From Lachnospiraceae bacterium (GTDB lineage: Bacteria > Bacillota > Clostridia > Lachnospirales > Lachnospiraceae), in the NCBI GenBank assembly GCA_024697065.1, contig JAILGE010000033.1, positions 1-64,000 of the forward strand: DNA of 64,000 bases, in the 5' to 3' direction. Position numbers and translations under genes: made by a program. Below, in pieces: positions 1 to 7,666 of this stretch. The notes under the pieces are model-generated. The model was not told the origin of the DNA, did not search any database, and saw nothing but the letters and a program-made list of their open reading frames with translations. Each line of letters starts with the position of its first letter. Within the stretch, counting starts at the first letter, position 1.

Positions 1-59
1 ACATACTGAATTGCATCCAGCTTAAACTGTTTGTCGTGTTGTTTGTTTTTACGTGGCAT
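1..59 (-). CDS. IS3-type transposase OrfA, N-terminal fragment cut by the window edge
   Basis: The reverse strand reads ATG then MPRKNKQHDKQFKLDAIQY and runs off the left edge. A purine-rich ribosome-binding site (AGAGGAGG) lies just upstream of the start on this strand. The basic, Lys/Gln-rich opening followed by KQFKLDAIQY is how the small helix-turn-helix OrfA proteins of IS3-family elements typically begin; the family call is from memory of such N-termini. Only 19 codons are visible, so intactness, the downstream integrase (OrfB) and copy number cannot be judged. It marks the left side of an accessory region. Confidence 0.6.
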   Translation of the reverse strand, partial: MPRKNKQHDKQFKLDAIQY

Positions 60-84
60 AATGAGTTCCTCCTCTTTGGATATA

Positions 85-109
85 GTACAATTTTTTAGGA
101 GAAATCTCA
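85..109 (-). repeat. possible terminal inverted repeat of the IS element
   Basis: On the reverse strand, upstream of the transposase start, the sequence begins TGAGATTTCTCC followed by an A-run. IS3-family ends usually begin with TGA or TGT, and the distance of about 50 bases to the OrfA start fits. The partner end is outside the window, so this is only a candidate boundary. Confidence 0.25.
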
Positions 110-195
110 TTTTAATTTGAACTATTTATATACTAACGGCAAGTAACAGTAATGTGGTTGAGGAAAAGACTTAATGAGATAAGGTGGATGAATAA

Positions 196-804
196 ATGAA
201 GAAGTTTAAAGATGATTGGCCTCTATTTGAAAAACTGCTCGGATATTTGCGATATTTGAAGATCAGACCATTTATAATGTCAAGTCCAAAACCGGTATGT
301 GTTGATATCGGATGTGGTTTTTATGGACGTTTTCTGATGAACATTGCGTATCAGATCAGAAAGGGGTATGGCTTTGATATTAGAGGTAATGATCTGACAT
401 GGAGAAATATACGTATTGTTAATAATTCTAGGTTTGGAGGGAAACTTCCGCTAAAAGCGAATACAGCAGATTGTGTATTCATGCTGGCTGTACTGGAGCA
501 TTTGCCTATGGATAACGAACTGTTTGAAGAAGGCGTCAGAGTGTTAAAAACTGGTGGCGTGATTGTTCTTACTACACCTACACCGATCGCTAAACCTGTA
601 TTGGAATTACTGGCATATCGGTTACATATTATAAGTGAGGCATCAATAAGAGAGCATATTCACTACTATAATAGAGAAGAGTTGGTTCACAAGTTACTGA
701 AAAATGGCTGCCGTGTTCTTTCTTATCAGCGTTTCCAGTTCGGCTTTAACCAAATGATAGTAGGTATAAAACAGCCTGATATAAATGATATGCATTGCAG
801 ATAG
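196..804 (+). CDS. class I SAM-dependent methyltransferase
   Basis: A 202-residue cytoplasmic protein with a Rossmann-type methyltransferase core. The SAM-binding motif I is VDIGCGFYG at about residues 36-44, followed by FDIRGND, which fits the acidic loop. The segment ADCVFMLAVLEHL with a following LKTGGVIVLTTP matches the motif IV/post-motif region of Methyltransf_11-type enzymes. The start has a purine-rich site (AAGGTGG) shortly upstream. No substrate can be read from the sequence; such enzymes in polysaccharide or lipid loci methylate sugars or quinones. It stands alone between an IS fragment and a decayed region, with unclear operon membership, and its AT-rich composition fits the accessory character of this end. 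Confidence 0.75.
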   Translation: MKKFKDDWPLFEKLLGYLRYLKIRPFIMSSPKPVCVDIGCGFYGRFLMNIAYQIRKGYGFDIRGNDLTWRNIRIVNNSRFGGKLPLKANTADCVFMLAVLEHLPMDNELFEEGVRVLKTGGVIVLTTPTPIAKPVLELLAYRLHIISEASIREHIHYYNREELVHKLLKNGCRVLSYQRFQFGFNQMIVGIKQPDINDMHCR

Positions 805-951
805 AACATCATAGATCCGGAAGAAAATGCGATGCCTTTGAATAATTAGGAGTAATTGTATAATAAATACTTATCGGATGCTGTCGCAAGAAGCTGGAGT
901 TATGAGAATAAAGACCGGTGGTCTTATAAAATATGATGAGTGAGGAGCTGA

Positions 952-1158
952 GTTGTTAAGTATCAACTTGGAGGACTAAAGCATCCTGTTTTTTTATATA
1001 GAGTTGGATTTTTGGGGAGGATCATCGGAATCATGTTCTATTATTCACTTAAATGTCGGGGAAAAAGAGCAGGTATGGTTATGATACCTATAGTTCTTAA
1101 CGAAGGTTTACTGTTCCTGGCGGCTCCGTCTCAAGATACGAGGTTTATTTTGCCTTAG
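952..1158 (+). pseudogene. remnant of a multipass membrane protein C-terminus
   Basis: An open stretch without a credible start reads as membrane-protein sequence: HPVFLYRVGFLGRIIGIMFY, then MVMIPIVLNEGLLFLAAP and QDTRFILP before a stop. The pattern of two hydrophobic segments ending in an AP-S-x-D-x-R-x-I/L-P motif resembles the last periplasmic loop of large GT-C-like membrane proteins, but the rest of the gene is missing. A stop lies directly upstream in frame. The rest of the interval 805-1311 shows no complete gene, only short interrupted reading frames, so the whole ~500 bases looks like decayed sequence. An ATG at 1033 could give a 41-residue peptide, but nothing supports its expression. 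Confidence 0.4.
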
Positions 1159-1311
1159 ATAGAAATAACAACATTCTTTATTGCAGTCTGTCGTTCAGGG
1201 CAAGCAGATCTGCAAATCCTGACTACGTCTTAAGGAGGCAAATTTATTTCCGAAACGTTTTTTAAATAATAAGTGTACAGAATGTTGGATTAAGAAGAGT
1301 AAAGGTGGAGA

Positions 1312-2403
1312 GTGAACAAAGTGCAACAGAGTGATACAAATAATAATAGGGTTTATAGTTTAGATTTTATACGCGTAATTGCTTGCATGGGAATATGTTG
1401 GTTGCATTATCGGTTATTTTTGTGCCCTCAAGGGGTTTTCTTTGGAAATCGATTGATCAATGAAGAGGAATTGGGATGGGAATTTAAGTTTTTTGTTGAA
1501 GTATTCTTTGGATTGTCCGGGTATTTATCTTTTAGTCAGATAGAAAAGATCCGGCAGGGGAGAAGTTTTTCACAGTATTATAAAATAAAGCTTATTAGAA
1601 TTCTCCCTATGTTGACAATAGGAACCATCTTATATGAGATCATGGTAGCTGTAATGGTTGAAAATAGCAGATTCATACGTGATGATTTTAGTGCGCCATC
1701 ATTATGGGGGATTATAAGCTCTAGTATTGGTATTCAAGAGGGATGGGGGTTTATTAACAGTCGTATAAATATGGAATCTTGGTATTTAGATGTTCTGTTA
1801 TTGTGTTTTGCATTTTTTTATTTCATCGTTTGGATATCTATGAAATTGAATGTCAAAGTTAATATTCTATTTGGGATTATGATAATAATTGGATGTACGG
1901 CAAGCTCATATTCATTTTCAATTCCATTTTTAAATAGTCAGGATGGTAGAGGATATGAAGCATTTTTTACCGGTTTATTGCTTGCGACCCATGTTTCAAG
2001 AAAAGGAGTACGCATTAAAGATGCTATCTTATCTGGGTTTATCCTATTTGTTTATGGAATGTATCATGTTTTTTGGCCTGAATTGTTGTTTTTCGGCAGA
2101 TACCATCTGATGGCATTACTTGTTACGCCTGCATTGATCGTATTTATGGAAACATCAATAATGAAAAAGATTTTTTTGTGGAAGTATTGGGAAACACTTG
2201 GAAAGATTACATTCTCTACATATATTTTGCATGTAGTTTTGATATTTGCAATATTTAATTTGGAGACGAGATTACGTTTGTCAATAGATTATGCGCATGA
2301 GGTTATGCTGATAGCATTTATAATACTTGCGTTTACTATTGGAGCTGTTGCGTATTTTGCTATTGAAAAACCTGTTACTAAATTTCTTTTGAAGGCAACC
2401 TGA
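1312..2403 (+). CDS. acyltransferase family 3 membrane protein
   Basis: A 363-residue integral membrane protein of the acyltransferase-3 (OatA/NodX-like) family, which O-acetylates or acylates cell-surface sugars using a cytoplasmic acyl-CoA donor. The N-terminus SLDFIRVIACMGICWLHY carries the family Arg (about 21) and the proposed catalytic His (about 32). Roughly ten hydrophobic segments follow, ending with an AYFAIEKPVTKFL tail typical of the family (the EKP motif). The start is GTG at 1312 (or GTG at 1321) behind GGTGGAG. It has no fused SGNH domain. Its neighbours are envelope-type proteins, so a role in decorating a surface polymer is a reasonable inference; the acceptor is unknown. Confidence 0.8.
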   Translation: MNKVQQSDTNNNRVYSLDFIRVIACMGICWLHYRLFLCPQGVFFGNRLINEEELGWEFKFFVEVFFGLSGYLSFSQIEKIRQGRSFSQYYKIKLIRILPMLTIGTILYEIMVAVMVENSRFIRDDFSAPSLWGIISSSIGIQEGWGFINSRINMESWYLDVLLLCFAFFYFIVWISMKLNVKVNILFGIMIIIGCTASSYSFSIPFLNSQDGRGYEAFFTGLLLATHVSRKGVRIKDAILSGFILFVYGMYHVFWPELLFFGRYHLMALLVTPALIVFMETSIMKKIFLWKYWETLGKITFSTYILHVVLIFAIFNLETRLRLSIDYAHEVMLIAFIILAFTIGAVAYFAIEKPVTKFLLKAT

Positions 2404-2670
2404 GTAATGCAGAGCACTTTTAATCACATCGAAGGAATTTAGTTTTCTTCTGATGTGTATATTAAATTATAGGCTAAAAGCTTACCGATCAACAAAGAGT
2501 ATTCGGATGTGTAATATACTTATTACTCGTTGATTGGATTTGTTGAGTGGCTAAGGCGTGAATGTAGGGAGAATTCTTTGCTGCCTGACTTGACGGAAGT
2601 GTTATGGCTTGCCCAGACAAAAGGAAGATAAGAAAGAAATTCAGAAGAATTGCAGAGGATTAAAAGAATA

Positions 2671-5358
2671 ATGATACTGTTTAAGTTTATTTTCGATATT
2701 GCAGTCATGCCAATAAGGCTCTTGTTAGAGTACCTGTTTTGTTTTTTTTATAAGATTACAAATGCTGATGCGGGTTTAGCTGTTGTATTTCTTAGTCTTG
2801 CCGTTAATTGTCTTGTGTTACCGTTCTATGAATTGGCCGAAAGTGCGGAGAGAAAGAAACAATTAAAAGAAAACATAATAGATAAGTGGCGTAAGCATAT
2901 TAATTCTTCCTTTAAAGGTGATGAAAGGATAATGATTCTCTCGGCGTTATATAGAGAAAATCATTACAGAATGATCTACTCTGTTTCTGGAATGTTTTCA
3001 CTTCTTTTGGAAATACCGATTTTCATGGCGGCGTATCAATCACTCTCAGAAATACGACTGTTTAAGGGTGCCGTTTTTTTATTTATTAATGATCTTTCTA
3101 AGGCAGATGGATTGCTGGATTTAGGGAATTGTTCAATAAATATACTGCCTGTCCTTATGACTGTTTTAAATATATTATCAGGTGCGGTATATTCGAGGAA
3201 ACAGACCAAGTATGAGAAAACGAAGTTAATAGTTATTGCATTGGTTTTTTTGCTCCTTTTGTACCCGATGCCTTCGGGATTAGTGCTTTATTGGACGCTT
3301 AATAATTTATTCTCATTGTGCAAAAATCTTGTAAAACGTTTATCTGAAAATACCAATAGGATCTCAAATCTAAGAAATGAAAATAATGAACACTCATTTG
3401 TTTTTGATCAAGAGTTAGTTTATTTCCTTGTATGTGGATTTGTGGTTGCTATGTTGTTAGGATTACTTGTGCCATCGCAGGTGGTAGCATCATCACCACT
3501 TGAATTTAGTGAGCGAGTAATTATGAATAATCCGACTACTCTGATGCTTAGACCAATGGCGACAGCATTGGGGATATTTGTCTTCTGGCCAATGATCATT
3601 TATTATTTTTCAGGGAAAAAAATAAGAAAATTGTTAACCTCAATAATCTCAATAATTTGTTTTGTTTTTTTACAAGGATACATGTTTTCTGGTAACATTA
3701 GTGGCGCATTGACGGAAGACCTTGAACTAAATCGAGGAGTGAATTCGGTGATTGGTAGGAGTACTTGGAGAAATTCTGCCGTTGTAGCTCTCCTGACTGT
3801 TTTGTTTGTAATGCTTGTATTGAGACATAAAAAGATTCGCTTATTTTTTTCTGTTATTTTTTCGGGTATTACATTGGCTGCAATCAGTGTGGGAATCATA
3901 AATATGGAGAGAATCCATTCGCAGTTTACTGATTATGCAGAAATTGCAAGAGTTGATAATGAACTAACATTTTCGTTAGATAAAAAAGGAAAAAACGTGG
4001 TTATGATCATTGTAGATTCTGCAGTAGGAATGTATTTTCCTTATTTTGTCAATGAGGATGAGGATTTGTATCGCCAATATGATGGATTTACACTATATTT
4101 GAATACATTGTCAACCGGCCCGGCAACAAACTACGCAATTCCGGGAGTATATGGCGGGTATGAATATACACCTGCTGAATTGAATAAACGAGATGATGAT
4201 TTGCTAGAAGAGAAGCATAATGAAGCATTAATGGTACTTCCTGTTTTTTTTGCTGAGAATGGATATGAAACCACTGTTTTTGATCCTGCGTATGCAGGGT
4301 ACAGTTGGATTCCTGATCTTTCAATTTTTTGTGAGTATCCTGAAATAAGAACCGCAAACAGCAATGGTACTTTTAATATGAGTAAAGATCAGAGTGAACT
4401 AAGGATTGATCTTTTGGAAAGGAATCTGTTTTGTTATTCCGCCACTTCTTGTGCACCTTACGCACTCAGAACGTATATTTATCAGAATGGAAGCTACGGG
4501 GAGCCGAATATCAGATATCTGGATCATCTTATGACGCGGTATTTGCATTCTGGCATTGATATAGAGAATGACCCGTATTTTTATAGAGCACAGTTTATTT
4601 TGTCGGATAACGTTACTGTAGGAGAGCGGAAGTCATTCTTAGATAGTTATTCAGTACTTGAGAATCTTAGTAATATGACAATTGTTACGGATGAGGGAAA
4701 GAATACGTTTATGTCACTTTATAATTCTGCTGCACATGACTGTATGTTTTTGCAGGCACCAGAATACGCGCCATCAGCGTTTGTCGATAATACTGAATTC
4801 TATGATATAAATAGTGGCTTATATTCTATAGATGGTGTTAATTTGCGTTTAAATGATATGAATGGAAAAATGCATTATCAATCTACATTTGCTTCTTTAA
4901 AAGAAATAGGGAAATGGTTGGATTATCTTAGGGATAATGATTTGTATGATAATACTCGTATTGTGATCGTATCTGATCATGGTAGAAGTAATGCTAATTT
5001 TGTTGAAATGTTGTCTGATGAGGTACCTGATATTGAGACATATTCAGCGTTACTTTTATATAAAGATTTCGGATCTTCGGGATTTTCTGTTTCATACGAA
5101 CCTATGACGAATGCTGATACACCGGCACTTTTGGTTAATGGGATAGTGGATTGTCCACTTAATCCTTTTACCGGAAGGATGCTTATTGATGGTAGTTATA
5201 AAAGTAAAGGTATTGATGTTATTTATGGATATGATAATGGTATACAAGTGAATATTAATAATGGAAAAAAATTTCTGCCAACATATTGGTTTAGAGTAGA
5301 TGTTAATGGTGGTATGCTTTCTGATCCGGATAATTGGACATATGATGGAATCAGGTAG
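2671..5358 (+). CDS. YidC/Oxa1-like domain fused to a sulfatase/LtaS-like phosphotransferase domain (copy A)
   Basis: About 895 residues from ATG 2671, preceded by AGAGGA; an in-frame TTG at 2650 is less likely. Residues about 1-230 align with bacterial YidC: the segment ending VNCLVLPFY, a charged cytoplasmic loop, EIPIFMAAY, and MPSGLVLYWTLNNL. The position of the conserved groove arginine of YidC (five before the Pro) is Asn46. More membrane segments follow to about residue 415. The C-terminal half is an alkaline-phosphatase-superfamily domain: KNVVMIIVDS (Asp449, metal), PATNYAIPG (Thr486, likely nucleophile) and IVSDHG (Asp769, His770, metal), laid out as in LtaS and phosphoethanolamine transferases. 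Inference: an extracytoplasmic phospho-group transferase. A 267-base gap upstream holds no clear gene. A paralogue lies at 36127. Confidence 0.8.
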   Translation: MILFKFIFDIAVMPIRLLLEYLFCFFYKITNADAGLAVVFLSLAVNCLVLPFYELAESAERKKQLKENIIDKWRKHINSSFKGDERIMILSALYRENHYRMIYSVSGMFSLLLEIPIFMAAYQSLSEIRLFKGAVFLFINDLSKADGLLDLGNCSINILPVLMTVLNILSGAVYSRKQTKYEKTKLIVIALVFLLLLYPMPSGLVLYWTLNNLFSLCKNLVKRLSENTNRISNLRNENNEHSFVFDQELVYFLVCGFVVAMLLGLLVPSQVVASSPLEFSERVIMNNPTTLMLRPMATALGIFVFWPMIIYYFSGKKIRKLLTSIISIICFVFLQGYMFSGNISGALTEDLELNRGVNSVIGRSTWRNSAVVALLTVLFVMLVLRHKKIRLFFSVIFSGITLAAISVGIINMERIHSQFTDYAEIARVDNELTFSLDKKGKNVVMIIVDSAVGMYFPYFVNEDEDLYRQYDGFTLYLNTLSTGPATNYAIPGVYGGYEYTPAELNKRDDDLLEEKHNEALMVLPVFFAENGYETTVFDPAYAGYSWIPDLSIFCEYPEIRTANSNGTFNMSKDQSELRIDLLERNLFCYSATSCAPYALRTYIYQNGSYGEPNIRYLDHLMTRYLHSGIDIENDPYFYRAQFILSDNVTVGERKSFLDSYSVLENLSNMTIVTDEGKNTFMSLYNSAAHDCMFLQAPEYAPSAFVDNTEFYDINSGLYSIDGVNLRLNDMNGKMHYQSTFASLKEIGKWLDYLRDNDLYDNTRIVIVSDHGRSNANFVEMLSDEVPDIETYSALLLYKDFGSSGFSVSYEPMTNADTPALLVNGIVDCPLNPFTGRMLIDGSYKSKGIDVIYGYDNGIQVNINNGKKFLPTYWFRVDVNGGMLSDPDNWTYDGIR

Positions 5359-5446
5359 CGGAAAATTCTAGGCCTAAAAACGCACAATTTAAACTTTTAT
5401 ACCAACAAGCAAGATTGGAATGTTCTTGACAAGTACACATATATCT

Positions 5447-7480
5447 TTATTTCCAGAAGCAGACTGATTTATAAATTTCATACCAACAATCAGGATTGGT
5501 ATAGTTTAGAGTTAGCATGTTAGCGTATGAACTGGAAAAGTAAAGAAAATAATATACCATTCCGGATAGTATTGAAACCAGCATTACAGCGTGGGCTATC
5601 ATTTGATATTTTTTTTTCGCCTCTAAATCTAAAAGCATTACTGTGCTCTCCGCTCCAAGCAGGATACTGAAATCAAATAAATATCTTATGACAAGATAGA
5701 AATAAGCTACAGTAATCATGAAAAAAGAAAGAATAACAAGCGTAATCCTAAAGATAGTTCTTGAGTTATCTCTTCCGGCTTTTATTGGCCAATGTAACAA
5801 AGAGATAAGGGAGACTGGGAATATAATGAAATATCCGGCTAGATTATCGGTTATGTTTTCTGCGATCAGATCAGGAATATGATAGTTTATCCATGGAAAT
5901 TCAGTGTTAAATTGAGGGATTGTGAAAAGATAAAAGAGCAAAGCACTTTTATATCCTGATAATGAAAAAGGCTGTTTATGGATCTGTCCTACTGTAAGAT
6001 TGTAATAAACACCAAAATCAGTTACAGATCCGAAACGAGCATAGTTATAATACATAAGGGGAAGAGCCACGAGTGCAAAGGGAAGAATAAACGCCAGCCA
6101 ATAGCGTAAGGTCCCTTTTTTTATCATTTTTTCCCTGAGAAGAGGATATGCGAGTAATGCGCAGAATGCAAGTTGAGGCCTGCATCCTGCAATGAGAGCA
6201 AAACAAAATGATCCCGCTGCGACAAATAATTTATCATGCTTTGTCTGTGAACCTGCTTTGGTATAGAAAAATGCTCCCCATACAAAAAATGTTATAGCGA
6301 AGAATTGCGGAATAGAATAATTCATCCACGCATAAAATAATACATTGATGGATGACATCAGTACAAGCAGGATATAAGAGGAAATGTAGGATCCGCAAGA
6401 AATATTACCATAGTATCTCTTTATAAAGCAGGAAAGGAAAAGCGCTAATCCCGAAAGGAAAAAAGCGAGAACTGCAAAAAAACATGATGAGTAAGACAGC
6501 ATTTTTCCGGTGATCATGTAGTAAGGGAGGAATGCGATTACTGATGGGACCACACCAAAGTAGACATAATATTTTCCGTCATAATAGGCATAATCCAACA
6601 GATAGTCAACCTGTTCTGATTCACGTAATTCGTAGTTATAGGGATCAGCCATTTGCAACAGATTAGGATCCGGAATAAGATCCGTGTAGAAATGTCCTCG
6701 GGCAAGTGCTTTTGTAAGCTCTCCGTAGGAATCTACAGGAGGAGTTTCTTTTAACCAGATGGGATTGAGGATTCCTATGCCAATAAAAATACAGAAAACT
6801 AAGACTGCCGGAAGCAATACTACATGGATAGTATTGACAGGCTTATTCCATATCTTGCTGCAGGGGGCAAATGCAGTTATAAAGACGAGTAAAAGTGTTA
6901 TTGTCAGAAAACGTATCGGGTTGAAATCAAAAGGAATGGTATTATTTACGCATATAGAATCAACGAAGGCGTCTGCTGATAGTTTGCTGTTATCATAGCT
7001 TAATTCTGTAAGGACATAGTAATTGCCTGTCGGAAGGTTTATGAACATGCTGTTTTCTTCAGATAGTGAAGATATTCGTTCTTTATAAAAAAGTTCATGT
7101 CCACCCTCGTCGTATACAGTTACAGCTTGCTTAATTGTATTATCTTCAATCCTATATGATGAATCTGAAGCTGTTTTTACTGTGTTTATATAATATACAT
7201 ACGGAGACGAATTTCCCGAAACTGTTGCTGTAAAGCTAAGGGATTTAAGATTGCCAGAGTGAGAAAAAAGAAAAACAGCGGTATCTGTTGACAATATTCT
7301 CAATTTTCCTTTCTCAGGAATGATATTTTCATTGGTGGTGATATCGGATACCGCAATTGTTTGTTTTTCAGAGCTGAGAGTACACCAATACCTGAAATTC
7401 AAAATATAAATTTCTGTCAACAGAGACAGGATGATAATAAAAAGATATTTTTTTACGTAAGGAGGAATTTGCTTTAACAT
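5447..7480 (-). CDS. multipass membrane protein, GT-C glycosyltransferase-like
   Basis: A 677-residue protein with one N-terminal membrane segment, an extracytoplasmic beta-rich domain (about residues 35-180) and about ten more membrane segments. The loop after the third hydrophobic segment has VDSYGELTKALARG, then DPYNYELRESEQVDYLLDYA and DGKYYVYFGVVPSV. Large multipass proteins in Firmicutes with an acidic first loop like this are usually filed as GT-C-type glycosyltransferases that use polyprenyl-phosphate sugars, but I do not recognise a named family. It runs opposite to its neighbours, diverging from the YfhO-type gene at 7667, and has only a weak ribosome-binding site. Substrate and function are unknown. 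Confidence 0.5.
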   Translation of the reverse strand: MLKQIPPYVKKYLFIIILSLLTEIYILNFRYWCTLSSEKQTIAVSDITTNENIIPEKGKLRILSTDTAVFLFSHSGNLKSLSFTATVSGNSSPYVYYINTVKTASDSSYRIEDNTIKQAVTVYDEGGHELFYKERISSLSEENSMFINLPTGNYYVLTELSYDNSKLSADAFVDSICVNNTIPFDFNPIRFLTITLLLVFITAFAPCSKIWNKPVNTIHVVLLPAVLVFCIFIGIGILNPIWLKETPPVDSYGELTKALARGHFYTDLIPDPNLLQMADPYNYELRESEQVDYLLDYAYYDGKYYVYFGVVPSVIAFLPYYMITGKMLSYSSCFFAVLAFFLSGLALFLSCFIKRYYGNISCGSYISSYILLVLMSSINVLFYAWMNYSIPQFFAITFFVWGAFFYTKAGSQTKHDKLFVAAGSFCFALIAGCRPQLAFCALLAYPLLREKMIKKGTLRYWLAFILPFALVALPLMYYNYARFGSVTDFGVYYNLTVGQIHKQPFSLSGYKSALLFYLFTIPQFNTEFPWINYHIPDLIAENITDNLAGYFIIFPVSLISLLHWPIKAGRDNSRTIFRITLVILSFFMITVAYFYLVIRYLFDFSILLGAESTVMLLDLEAKKKYQMIAHAVMLVSILSGMVYYFLYFSSSYANMLTLNYTNPDCWYEIYKSVCFWK

Positions 7481-7498
7481 ATCGGATGACCGGGATTG

Positions 7499-7527
7499 TT
7501 GATTTGATACTGTAATGCTAATATTAT
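7499..7527 (+). promoter_or_regulatory. possible sigma-A promoter for the YfhO-type gene at 7667
   Basis: TTGATT and TATTAT are separated by 17 bases in the 186-base divergent interval. The distance to the preferred start at 7667 leaves a leader of about 130 bases. The region is AT-rich, so a chance match is possible. Confidence 0.35.
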
Positions 7528-7666
7528 AAGTCTCAGTGAAATTATACTTTCTGTCAATATTGCTTTCAAGGGATTAAGGATAAAAAAGAGATTATTAGAA
7601 AATGAAATCATTGGAATGAATACGAAGTTGGATGGTTTATTATACTTATTAGAGGTGATCGCAGGG

